NCBI GenBank assembly: GCA_050260015.1
Contig: JBLNBN010000025.1
Span: 1 to 10,691 of the forward strand
DNA length: 10,691 bases
Reading direction: 5' to 3'
DNA from: JBLNBN01 sp050260015
GTDB lineage: Bacteria; Bacteroidota; Ignavibacteria; Kapaibacteriales; UBA2268
Positions 1-6,574 of the stretch are shown here, in pieces. The notes below the pieces were generated by a model. It was not told where the DNA came from. It saw nothing but the letters and a program-made list of their open reading frames with translations, and searched no databases. Position 1 is the stretch's first letter; every line of letters begins with the position of its first letter. The position numbers were made by a program, and so were the translations under genes.

Positions 1-401
1 GTGTCGCCATCTCTCTTAATTAACTTAGTGGGATTATTTAGGTCTAACGCCAAAGTCGGTTCGTATTGAATCGCCCTTACGTTCAATAAATCCGGGCCGC
101 AATTATGGGTTTGTTCTCTTAAAAGTAGAAAATAATTACAGCTATCGACGAAGTTTGAAGCGTCAGCCGGGACCTCGCCGTCCCTTTGCTTTATCATCAG
201 GGCTTTCGTAATTCGGGGCGGGGCGCCCCACTGTACGCCCAGCATAAATTCTTTTTGTTGGAACAAACTTGTATCCGGCGAAAGGTTTATATATGGCCCG
301 TTAGTTCCTCCCCAACGGAACATACGTTTCATTGGATCGATATTCTGAGAGAAGGCATGAATGCCTGAAAGGATGAGTAGAAGTATTGATAACTTTTTCA
401 T
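1..401 (-). CDS. Secreted protein of unknown function, partial (3' end cut by the window edge)
   Basis: Reading leftward from the ATG at 399-401, the frame stays open for about 133 codons to the window edge with no stop. The protein begins MKKLSILLLILSGIHAFSQ, a classic Sec signal peptide: two lysines, a hydrophobic core, and likely cleavage after AFS before Gln. The mature part seen has no motif I recognise; it contains a RWGGTNGPYINLSPDTS stretch and two Cys (in DSCNYF and HNCGPD). The start lies only 2 nt after the stop of the neighbouring propeller gene, and its Shine-Dalgarno (GAGGT, at 406-410 on the plus strand) lies in that gene's last codons and stop, so translation is probably coupled. 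It is the third gene of a minus-strand operon of exported proteins. A T9SS tail may exist beyond the edge but cannot be seen. Being a real gene is well supported by signal peptide, start signal and operon position; its function is unknown. Confidence 0.8.
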   Translation of the reverse strand, partial: MKKLSILLLILSGIHAFSQNIDPMKRMFRWGGTNGPYINLSPDTSLFQQKEFMLGVQWGAPPRITKALMIKQRDGEVPADASNFVDSCNYFLLLREQTHNCGPDLLNVRAIQYEPTLALDLNNPTKLIKRDGD

Positions 402-435
402 AGCTACCTCGCAACTTCTATTTTTTGTGTGTATT
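394..435 (-). repeat. Gene-junction repeat, copy 1 (end of propeller gene plus start of next gene)
   Basis: These 42 bases match 1842-1883 with one difference. They encode YTQKIEVAR, the stop, and the first MKK codons of the next gene. The AGG of the terminal Arg and the following TAG stop also form the Shine-Dalgarno of the next gene, so the repeat carries a sorting-signal end, a stop and a ribosome-binding site together. Confidence 0.85.
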
Positions 436-1849
436 CTTTACCATCAGCAATTATTTTACATAAATATATACCATTATATAAAATCGTATTTATCTTCTCA
501 AATTCATTTCGATTTGAGGTAATTTCTTCTTTATAAATAGTTTTGCCATTTAGATCATATATTATTAATAGTATCCTTTTATAATTATTGATTCCTATCG
601 AAAGATACATCTTTCCTTCTATTATTCGTATATATGGAATCGATGTATCATTTCTATTTGTGCCAACACCGATCGACTTTTTTAACTCACATATTCTAGT
701 GGATATTCCTGAAAAGCAATATAAAAATACTTTATTATCTGCCGTCAATACGCTCTCAAGTATAGTGGCTTTATAATCATAATTGCCTATCACTTTATTA
801 GAATTTATATCTCGTATTTCCAATGTCGATGAATCTAAATAAAATAGTTTTGAAATTATTATATCGGTATTTGGAATTATTTCGAAATCAGCACATTCTT
901 TCCCATTAACAAGATAAAATTTTTGAAAATTACTTAAACTATGAACCAGAGGGCCAATATAAGAATTTTCAATACATCCTATATATTTATTATCTTTAGA
1001 AAACTTAATAAGACGATATCCATTCCAAGTATTAATGGACGGATCATCTTGAAGCGTCTTCACATGCTTTCCATCCGCTCCTGACCATAATGTAAGCTGA
1101 TCGTGCCACTTCTTTACAGGAACGTCGCACCAGGAAGCGCCGGTGGCTATGAATTTGCCGTCGGGGGATCCTTTCACATCTGAGATTTGCCCTGGGCAGA
1201 CAAAGCGATAGAGTTCTTTGTTGATAGTCCAATCAAAAACAATTACTTCTGTGCTGTTGGTAAATTCTGGATAGCTTTTATGTGTATTTAAACCAAAGAC
1301 AAGAATATTGCTGGAACCTAAAAAGGATATGGAATTGATAGAAAGCGAATCTGGTTGATTTTCAGTTTTTACTTCCTTGAGAAATTTTTCCGCCGCTACG
1401 TCCCATACGAACAGTCTTTTAACGCCGTTGTTGGTTATTATATACTTGCCGTCGTTTGAGATTTCCATCGCGTCGATATTAGTTAAGGCGGATATTCCAG
1501 TTTTATCGAATACGGAAACGTACTCTCCTGTTTTTGCATCCATTTTTCGGATTTCATTCCCGATAGCGCAATAGATAAACTCCCCGCTCGGATGGAATTT
1601 CGCTGCAGTAACGATTATCGGCGGGTATTCCTGCTTCTCCCAGACGGTTTCGAGCGTATAGTTTACCGTTTCCTCCGCTCTCAGAGCGAACGCGGAAATT
1701 AGGAGCACGCACAAAGCGAGAGCCCAAGCGGCTGGGCGGCAATTCAAAGAGTTTACTAAGGTCTTCATTTTTATGTTCCTTATGATTAAATCTTTACTGT
1801 AAAGCGCAATTGTTGGGAGAAGGAGGCAGAGGATAATAATTTTTTTCAT
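404..1849 (-). CDS. Secreted WD40-like beta-propeller protein with T9SS type A sorting tail (copy 2)
   Basis: The mature part carries repeated propeller-blade strands such as FHPSGEFIYCA, ISNDGKYIITNNG, LFVWDV, GSPDGKFIATGA and IKFSKDNKYIGC, as in WD40/YVTN-like folds. The last 75 or so residues (IIYDLNGKTIYKEE, NGIYLCKI, YTQKIEVAR) match the C-terminal sorting domain used by the type IX secretion system, so it is probably exported to the cell surface or medium. It is a clear paralogue of the gene at 1852-3183 (compare LETVWEKQ with FEKIWEVP). Start choice is ambiguous. From 1849 the protein is 481 residues; an internal ATG at 1768 gives 454 residues starting MKTLVNSLNCRPAAWALALC, identical to the start of the paralogue, with its own AAGGAA Shine-Dalgarno (1776-1781). 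The first 27 residues then look like a stray signal peptide. The 3' half is strikingly AT-rich (12 G/C of 60 bases at 421-480). Substrate or partner is unknown. Confidence 0.85.
   Translation of the reverse strand: MKKIIILCLLLPTIALYSKDLIIRNIKMKTLVNSLNCRPAAWALALCVLLISAFALRAEETVNYTLETVWEKQEYPPIIVTAAKFHPSGEFIYCAIGNEIRKMDAKTGEYVSVFDKTGISALTNIDAMEISNDGKYIITNNGVKRLFVWDVAAEKFLKEVKTENQPDSLSINSISFLGSSNILVFGLNTHKSYPEFTNSTEVIVFDWTINKELYRFVCPGQISDVKGSPDGKFIATGASWCDVPVKKWHDQLTLWSGADGKHVKTLQDDPSINTWNGYRLIKFSKDNKYIGCIENSYIGPLVHSLSNFQKFYLVNGKECADFEIIPNTDIIISKLFYLDSSTLEIRDINSNKVIGNYDYKATILESVLTADNKVFLYCFSGISTRICELKKSIGVGTNRNDTSIPYIRIIEGKMYLSIGINNYKRILLIIYDLNGKTIYKEEITSNRNEFEKINTILYNGIYLCKIIADGKEYTQKIEVAR
1707..1768 (-). 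repeat. Signal-peptide cassette repeat, copy 1
   Basis: 62 bases identical by eye to 3122-3183. They run from the ATG at 1768 through the codons for MKTLVNSLNCRPAAWALALC. Similarity continues more weakly about 25-30 bases upstream into the leader. G/C content is about 55% over 1701-1760, far above the AT-rich 3' half of the gene. Confidence 0.9.
1769..1849 (-). other. Probable leftover signal-peptide start fused in frame ahead of the propeller gene
   Basis: These 81 bases encode 27 residues starting MKKIIILCLLLPTIALYS, a complete signal peptide by itself. The junction in front of it (stop, 2-nt gap, ATGAAAAA) is the same as the junction before the gene ending at 401. Its last 30 or so bases resemble the leader in front of the first paralogue's ATG at 3183 (both have AAGGAA 7 nt before ATGAAGACC). 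Inference: when the propeller gene plus its leader duplicated, the new copy landed just after the first codons of an older downstream gene. It could equally be used as the real N-terminus; the sequence does not settle this. Confidence 0.5.
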
Positions 1850-1883
1850 AGCTACCTCGCTACTTCTATTTTTTGTGTGTATT
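1842..1883 (-). repeat. Gene-junction repeat, copy 2 (end of propeller gene plus start of next gene)
   Basis: Second copy of the 42-base junction repeat (one mismatch to 394-435, at the wobble base of the Val codon in VAR). It joins the 3' end of the gene at 1852-3183 to the upstream ATG at 1849. The Shine-Dalgarno GAGGT lies at 1854-1858 on the plus strand. Confidence 0.85.
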
Positions 1884-3183
1884 GTTTCGAGTCGATTTCC
1901 AGGCCGACCAAATAAACGCCGGGTATAAGCGAAACTGGAATTTCAATATGCTTGATTGTAGAATTCTTTTCGTTCCATCTTAAGATTTCTTTACCTGAAA
2001 TATCATAAATCGATATTTTTGACGATACATTAATTTTTTCTGATAATTCAAGATACAATTTTGAATCTTTATAATTTGCCTTAAAAACGCTTGTTTCTTT
2101 TTCATCAGTTATTCCGGAAGGGTGGAACTTGAAAAGAGCGCCTTTGGAAAAATCATACCCGACAAGTAAACCTTTACCTGGGTAAGTAGCCCATGAATAG
2201 AATTGAAAATCCACTTTTCCCTTCGAAGCATTTGTTTTCAGGTCAAATACTTCCATCTCAGGGTAGCAAAAACCGTAAGATTGAGAATCAGGTAGAAAAA
2301 TTATTCGATAACAATCTCGAGGGGATGGGGATACTGCAATAACTTTACGCGTTTCAATATTATAGATTTTGTTTAATTTATAGTTTTGTGTTCTCCAATA
2401 AAGATATTTATTATCTTCTGAAAAACGGATGTCCCAACCGCTATTGAGATCTGCTCCTTTTCCATACAATAAACTATCTATCACTTCAGGAATCCAAGTT
2501 TCTGTATCCCACAGAAGTACTTTCTGGCGCGGTTTTACCGAGTCAGGACTTGTACTTTTGCTTTCGTTCTTGTACGCTACCGTGGCAAGGTATTTTCCGT
2601 CCGAAGAAAGGGCGAGAAGGGAGTTATGTCCCCAAGCTGGTATTTTCTTTATTATAGAATCGAGTTGTAAGTCGTATATGTAAATATTGCTGTTTTCTGA
2701 TGCTGGCGGCGTGTTTGGTTTATGGGATTCTGCGATTTCGTAGATATGGTAACGTTCGTCGGGAGTCATCACCAACCCTGCTCCAGTCTGGTAAATAAAC
2801 CTTACTGCTTTGTCCGTTTTAGTATCCCATAGGTACAGGCCGGTCGAGCCGTCATGCGTTAGTAGGTAATTTCCTTTTGGCGATATCGCTAATTCTTCGG
2901 TTTTATACATTTTCGGAAACGCAGATCTATCCATAAAGCCGAGAAACTGTCCTGATTGGGCGTCGAATTTCAATATATTTGTCTCGGAAGCTCCGTAAAT
3001 GAATCTCCCGTCTTTTGAAAAGCAAGGATCAATCGGGAAGGTTGGCGTTGGTACTTCCCAGATTTTCTCGAAAGAAATCTGGCTAAAAGCGAGAGAGGAA
3101 GCGGCGATAAAGAGCGTGCAGACGCACAAAGCGAGAGCCCAAGCGGCTGGGCGGCAATTCAAAGAGTTTACTAAGGTCTTCAT
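1852..3183 (-). CDS. Secreted WD40-like beta-propeller protein with T9SS type A sorting tail (copy 1)
   Basis: 443 residues. Residues 1 to about 34 form a signal peptide (start MKTLVNSLNC, hydrophobic ALALCVCTLFIAA, likely cleavage before Gln35). The body carries propeller-like repeats: FSKDGRFIYGAS, ISPKGNYLLTHDG, LYLWDTKT, LSSDGKYLATVAY, VLLWDTETW, IRFSEDNKYLYW. The last 75 or so residues (ISIYDISGKEILRW, IPGVYLVGLEI, YTQKIEVAR) are a T9SS type A sorting domain, implying transport across the outer membrane and probable surface attachment or release. The ATG at 3183 has an AAGGAA Shine-Dalgarno at 3191-3196. It is the first gene of a minus-strand operon, with the next start 2 nt after its stop. 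Its ligand or partner is unknown; propellers of this kind serve binding more often than catalysis. No enzyme motif was seen. Confidence 0.88.
   Translation of the reverse strand: MKTLVNSLNCRPAAWALALCVCTLFIAASSLAFSQISFEKIWEVPTPTFPIDPCFSKDGRFIYGASETNILKFDAQSGQFLGFMDRSAFPKMYKTEELAISPKGNYLLTHDGSTGLYLWDTKTDKAVRFIYQTGAGLVMTPDERYHIYEIAESHKPNTPPASENSNIYIYDLQLDSIIKKIPAWGHNSLLALSSDGKYLATVAYKNESKSTSPDSVKPRQKVLLWDTETWIPEVIDSLLYGKGADLNSGWDIRFSEDNKYLYWRTQNYKLNKIYNIETRKVIAVSPSPRDCYRIIFLPDSQSYGFCYPEMEVFDLKTNASKGKVDFQFYSWATYPGKGLLVGYDFSKGALFKFHPSGITDEKETSVFKANYKDSKLYLELSEKINVSSKISIYDISGKEILRWNEKNSTIKHIEIPVSLIPGVYLVGLEIDSKQYTQKIEVAR
3122..3183 (-). repeat. Signal-peptide cassette repeat, copy 2
   Basis: Exact 62-base match to 1707-1768, at the 5' end of the first propeller gene. 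The mature coding sequences on the far side of the repeat are clearly diverged, so identity drops sharply at its boundary. Confidence 0.9.
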
Positions 3184-3470
3184 ATTTATATTCCTTAATA
3201 TTAATTCCGATCTTTGGATACAACTTAATAATTTTATTTTGAGTTATGCAAGATATTTTTTCCGGCGCTTATAAAATTATTAAAATATTAATGTTAGCTC
3301 TAAATACGAGGAAACGCTCTAAATTTTCAGTTTAATGCATATTTGATCTTTAAAAGGCTATACTTGGAAAGCCTGGGGAAGAGTTGCCCGGAAAATTTTG
3401 TCATTTTTCTTTAAACATTTTTAAATTCTATTCGTAATCTTATAATGACTATCATTATTAAGGGAGAATT
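3184..3470. other. Divergent intergenic region between the propeller operon and sppA
   Basis: 287 AT-rich bases holding the leaders of two divergent transcription units. The left side has the AAGGAA ribosome-binding site of the minus-strand operon (3191-3196); I could not settle on a convincing -35/-10 pair for it. The right side holds the Fur-like palindrome and TATAAT before sppA. A weak hairpin (AGGCT/AGCCT arms around 3355-3374) may be incidental. No gene was seen. Confidence 0.6.
3441..3459 (+). promoter_or_regulatory. Fur-box-like operator overlapping a TATAAT -10 element
   Basis: The site contains a perfect inverted repeat ATAATGA-CTA-TCATTAT (3442-3458). By eye, the 19 bases at 3441-3459 match the classical Fur consensus GATAATGATAATCATTATC at 15 of 19 positions. 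It overlaps TATAAT (3441-3446) and lies 11 bases before the sppA ATG, just upstream of the AGGGAG ribosome-binding site. A repressor bound here would block initiation. The regulator's identity (Fur, or a relative such as Zur or Mur) is inferred. Confidence 0.6.
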
Positions 3471-5921
3471 ATGAAAAAGTTATTCGCCACACTAGCGATC
3501 ATTGCGCTCTTCGCCGTAGGAGCGGCGCATGCCCAAAAGCAGGAGCGGAGCTTCGCGACTTACTACCAGATGCAGGACTTCTACCAGACCTCGCCCGGCG
3601 CGTTTAAGTTCGGGCTATACGGCTTCGGCAATCCGGCCATTACGTCCTATCTTCATTCGTCGGATATGCTTTTCGTCGTGTCCGACCAAAACAAGGCGTT
3701 GAAGGATTTTAATCGTTGGGGCATCTTCTCCGGCTCGCCATACAGCGGCAACGGCGTATTCCACTTAACCGATAGCGGTAAGTCGATAACGGACTATCGA
3801 TTCTCCTTCGCGTTCGGAGACCGGGCATTTAGCCTGGGAGCGGGCTACGGCTTTACGGGCGGCTCGAAGTCGGCATTCGGACGAAGCAACGTCGCCTACT
3901 GGGGGGCGCTGATCCGCCCGAACGCCTACCTCTCCATGGGCGTCCACCAGACGTACGCCATTCATAAAAAAGACGTCGAGAATGTGTTCGACCTGGCCGT
4001 TCGCCCGTTCGGGGACTATCCGCTCGCGTTTTTCGGCGATATGTCGGTCTTCAACGACCAGAATATCGACGCCGGAAGCTGGTCGGCTGGCGTCTCCTGG
4101 GAGTTCCTCGACGGTGTCCGGGTCAACGGCCGCTACTTCGAGCAAAAGAATTTCGCGCTCAGCTTGGACGTCAGCTTCGGCAGGTTCGGCGTTACCGCGC
4201 AATCGCACTTCAACCCGGACAATGAATACGATTACAACTCCTATGCGATACGCTTTGGAGCTCTCGATAGAACCGTTCTCGATAAGCTGTTCCCTAAGGA
4301 TAAAGAATATGTCGTTTTAGATCTCTCCGGCAGAGTAAAGTACCAGAAGAATATCTGGTTCGATAATTCCTTAACATTGAAGGGCATACTTGAGACGATA
4401 GACGAGGCTCGCCGCGACAACGGCGCAAAAGGTCTCGTTATAAATCTAACTAATATCCAGGCCGACCGCGAAATGCTCTGGGAAATCCGCGAAAAGCTCC
4501 GCGAATTTAAGGAGTCGGGCAAGAGGATCCTCATATTCCTTGAACGCCCGTCTTTAGACGAGTACCATTTAGCGTCCATAGCGGACAAAATCGTTATCGA
4601 TCCGCTTGGCGCGATAGATATGCGCGGTTACTTAATGGGCCGCAGCTATTATAAGAATTTATTGGATAAGATCGACGTCGGTTTCGAAGAGATTCGCCTC
4701 TTTAAATATAAATCCGCCGTTGAGAACTACGCGCGCGAGCACATGAGCGAAGCCGACCGCGAGCAGCGCCAGGCGCTTGTCGACGGTTGGTACGAAACCG
4801 CCCGCCAGGAAATCTCCGCTTCCCGGAAATTTTCTCCCGAACGGTTCGACGCGCTCGTGGACTCCTCCGTGCAACATATGGCTAGCGACGCCGTTCGCGA
4901 ACGCCTTGTCGATACGGTCGGCCGTTGGCGCGACCTGGACAGCATTATTAAGAAATTCGATACTCGCGAGAATTCGCTCAAGAGCCCATTCCTTTATACA
5001 ATGAACGAGCAGCCCACCGACGACCGCTGGGGCAACCGCGAGGAGAATATCGCCGTCGTTTACGCTATCGGCGAATGCTCGATGGAGACAGGCATAAAGG
5101 CGCGGAGACTCGCCGACGCACTTGAAAGCGCTTTTAAAAATTCGAACATAAGCGCTATCGTTCTCCGCGTCGACTCCCCCGGGGGCGACGCTATGGCGTC
5201 GGACTACGTGGCGAAAGTAATTCGCGACAACAAAGGCAAGAAACCCATTATCGTCTCGCAGGGCATGGTTGCCGCATCCGGCGGTTATTGGCTTTCGATG
5301 GACGCCGACACGATAGTCGCGGCCCCGCAAACTATCACCGGTTCAATCGGCGTTATATCCGCATGGATATACGATAAAGGCTTGAAGGATACTCTTGGTA
5401 TTACCGTGGATTACGTCAAGCGCGGCAAATACGCCGATTTAGGTTTCGCCTTCCAGGATCCGCTTCTCGGTATAGGCCTGCCCGTTCGCAACTTAACCCC
5501 CGACGAACGTATGCAATTTGAAAACAGCATACGTATTATGTACGGCGACTTCGTAGCCAAAGTGGCGGCGGGTCGCGGGCTAGCCTACGACGAAGTCGAA
5601 AAGGTGGCGCAGGGCAGGGTTTGGACTGGCGTCGACGGCAAAGCGCGAGGTTTAGTCGACGAGCTTGGAGGATTGGACAGATCAATCCAGATAGCTCGAG
5701 AGCGCGCAAAAATCGATCCAGATCGCCGGATTAAGATCGTGGAATATCCCGAACGCGTCCTCTTCGACTTTGAAAGTCTCTTCGGCGGCATGTTCGGATT
5801 TAACGTAAAGAAAGCCGCGGATAATCTTCAATACCTGAAATTCCGCATGGAAAACAACGGCGAACCGATGCCCGTTCTGCCGATAGATTTTTCCGATCCT
5901 TTGATGATCGAAAATAAATAG
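3471..5921 (+). CDS. sppA: SppA-type signal peptide peptidase (protease IV, S49) with N-terminal beta-rich extension
   Basis: 816 residues. A signal peptide ends at AHA21 before Gln22. Residues about 22-265 are rich in alternating aromatic and Gly strands (FKFGLYGFGN, FSFAFGDRAFSLGAGYGF, YFEQKNFALSLDVSFGRFG), resembling an outer-membrane beta-barrel rather than the single membrane anchor usual in SppA. From about residue 273 come the two S49 halves. The first has LFKYKSAVENY, with Lys414 in the position of the general-base lysine (Lys209 of E. coli SppA). The second has DSPGGDAMASDY and MVAASGGYW, with Ser603 as nucleophile, then TGSIGV. The dyad is intact, so it should be an active serine protease cleaving leftover signal peptides or misfolded envelope proteins. 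E. coli SppA is a little over 600 residues; the excess is the N-terminal domain. AGGGAG precedes the ATG, and a terminator follows. A Fur-like site suggests metal-linked control. Confidence 0.92.
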   Translation: MKKLFATLAIIALFAVGAAHAQKQERSFATYYQMQDFYQTSPGAFKFGLYGFGNPAITSYLHSSDMLFVVSDQNKALKDFNRWGIFSGSPYSGNGVFHLTDSGKSITDYRFSFAFGDRAFSLGAGYGFTGGSKSAFGRSNVAYWGALIRPNAYLSMGVHQTYAIHKKDVENVFDLAVRPFGDYPLAFFGDMSVFNDQNIDAGSWSAGVSWEFLDGVRVNGRYFEQKNFALSLDVSFGRFGVTAQSHFNPDNEYDYNSYAIRFGALDRTVLDKLFPKDKEYVVLDLSGRVKYQKNIWFDNSLTLKGILETIDEARRDNGAKGLVINLTNIQADREMLWEIREKLREFKESGKRILIFLERPSLDEYHLASIADKIVIDPLGAIDMRGYLMGRSYYKNLLDKIDVGFEEIRLFKYKSAVENYAREHMSEADREQRQALVDGWYETARQEISASRKFSPERFDALVDSSVQHMASDAVRERLVDTVGRWRDLDSIIKKFDTRENSLKSPFLYTMNEQPTDDRWGNREENIAVVYAIGECSMETGIKARRLADALESAFKNSNISAIVLRVDSPGGDAMASDYVAKVIRDNKGKKPIIVSQGMVAASGGYWLSMDADTIVAAPQTITGSIGVISAWIYDKGLKDTLGITVDYVKRGKYADLGFAFQDPLLGIGLPVRNLTPDERMQFENSIRIMYGDFVAKVAAGRGLAYDEVEKVAQGRVWTGVDGKARGLVDELGGLDRSIQIARERAKIDPDRRIKIVEYPERVLFDFESLFGGMFGFNVKKAADNLQYLKFRMENNGEPMPVLPIDFSDPLMIENK

Positions 5922-5940
5922 GCAAGAACTCTAAAAAATG

Positions 5941-5975
5941 AAGGCGGCTTTGAGAAAAGTCGCCTTTTTTATTTT
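5941..5975 (+). terminator. Rho-independent terminator after sppA
   Basis: Stem AAGGCGGCTTT (5941-5951) and AAAGTCGCCTT (5956-5966) with one G-U pair, a GAGA tetraloop (5952-5955), then a T-rich tail. It starts 19 bases after the sppA stop and separates that gene from the umuD-like pair. Confidence 0.9.
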
Positions 5976-6026
5976 ATAAAATTTTCAGGCGACATGCGTC
6001 GGCGGGAACGAAGTTATATTGCGCTT

Positions 6027-6043
6027 CCAATTTGTAAAATTGG
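6027..6043. promoter_or_regulatory. Perfect 17-bp palindrome, candidate operator of the umuD-like pair
   Basis: CCAATTT-GTA-AAATTGG: two perfect 7-bp arms with a 3-bp spacer, 53 bases before the first umuD-like ATG. It covers the proposed -35 element (6032-6037). A damage-response repressor such as LexA is the natural candidate for a umuD-type promoter, but the LexA box of this lineage is not known to me, so the binder is inferred. Confidence 0.5.
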
Positions 6044-6060
6044 GGAAATCGGGGTATATT
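6032..6060 (+). promoter_or_regulatory. Candidate promoter of the umuD-like pair
   Basis: TTGTAA (6032-6037) and TATATT (6055-6060) with a 17-base spacer fit a sigma-70-type promoter moderately well (4 of 6 at -35, 5 of 6 at -10). Transcription would begin near 6067, leaving a leader of about 30 bases. Bacteroidota promoters often differ from this consensus, so the call is tentative. Confidence 0.35.
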
Positions 6061-6096
6061 GGCTTTTGGCAAAAACCACAGCATAGAGGAAGAGAA

Positions 6097-6525
6097 ATGG
6101 CAACAATTGAAATAATCGGATTCCAGCCCACAGAGGGCGGGAGCAAGCTTCCTTTCTTCGAAATGAGCGTAGCCGCGGGTATTCCCATCCCCGTTGAAGG
6201 CTCCGTCTCCCGGGAAGTAGATCTGAACGAATTCCTGGTCGAGCGCCCTTCGACTACGTTCTTCGCCAAAATCCACGGCGACGGGCTCGAGCACGTCGGC
6301 ATAGCGAGCGAGGACATACTTATCGTCGACTCCAGCCGCAAGCCCGCCGACGGCAAGATCGTTGTCGTAAGCGCCGGCGGCGAGCTATCCGTTAAAATTT
6401 TCAGGAAGATAGCCGGGGAGGATTTCCTCGAAACTCACAACGGCGCGTTCCTACCCACGAAGATCGATCCCTATATGGAGTTCGATATAGTCGGTACCGT
6501 AACGAAAATTATCCACACGCTCTGA
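6097..6525 (+). CDS. UmuD-like S24 protein lacking the catalytic serine
   Basis: 142 residues from the ATG at 6097, which has AGAGGAAGAG in front. An in-frame ATG at 6019 would add 26 residues that look like translated promoter DNA, so I reject it. VAAGIPIPVEGSVSREVDLNEFL aligns with E. coli UmuD around its Cys24-Gly25 cleavage site, giving A27-G28 here. The active-site block GDSMIDGGI reads GDGLEHVGI: the Ser nucleophile (Ser60 of UmuD) is Gly63. The lysine of the dyad is present as K100 (GGELSVKIF), 37 residues on, as in UmuD. The codon is GGG (6283-6285), two changes from any Ser codon, so a single read error cannot explain it. The protein probably cannot cleave itself but could be cleaved by a partner or act uncleaved. 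UmuD normally partners UmuC in translesion polymerase V; no umuC lies nearby. It is followed after 49 bases by a second S24 gene. Confidence 0.88.
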   Translation: MATIEIIGFQPTEGGSKLPFFEMSVAAGIPIPVEGSVSREVDLNEFLVERPSTTFFAKIHGDGLEHVGIASEDILIVDSSRKPADGKIVVVSAGGELSVKIFRKIAGEDFLETHNGAFLPTKIDPYMEFDIVGTVTKIIHTL

Positions 6526-6574
6526 TTTGGCACGCCCTTTGTTTATCGCATATTAAAACAATTAATGAGGGAAA

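Noticed and set aside
186..368. Short plus-strand open frame near the left edge
   Set aside because: It lies opposite the partial secreted-protein gene, which has a signal peptide, a coupled ribosome-binding site and operon context.
3765..5330. Long open frames on the strand opposite sppA (3765-4208 and 4659-5330)
   Set aside because: They are shadows of a strongly coding GC-rich gene with intact catalytic motifs on the plus strand, and have no signal or domain of their own.
6019..6096. Upstream ATG extending the first umuD-like gene by 26 residues
   Set aside because: The extension would translate the palindrome and the likely promoter, and aligns with nothing in UmuD; the ATG at 6097 has a good Shine-Dalgarno and gives the usual family length.
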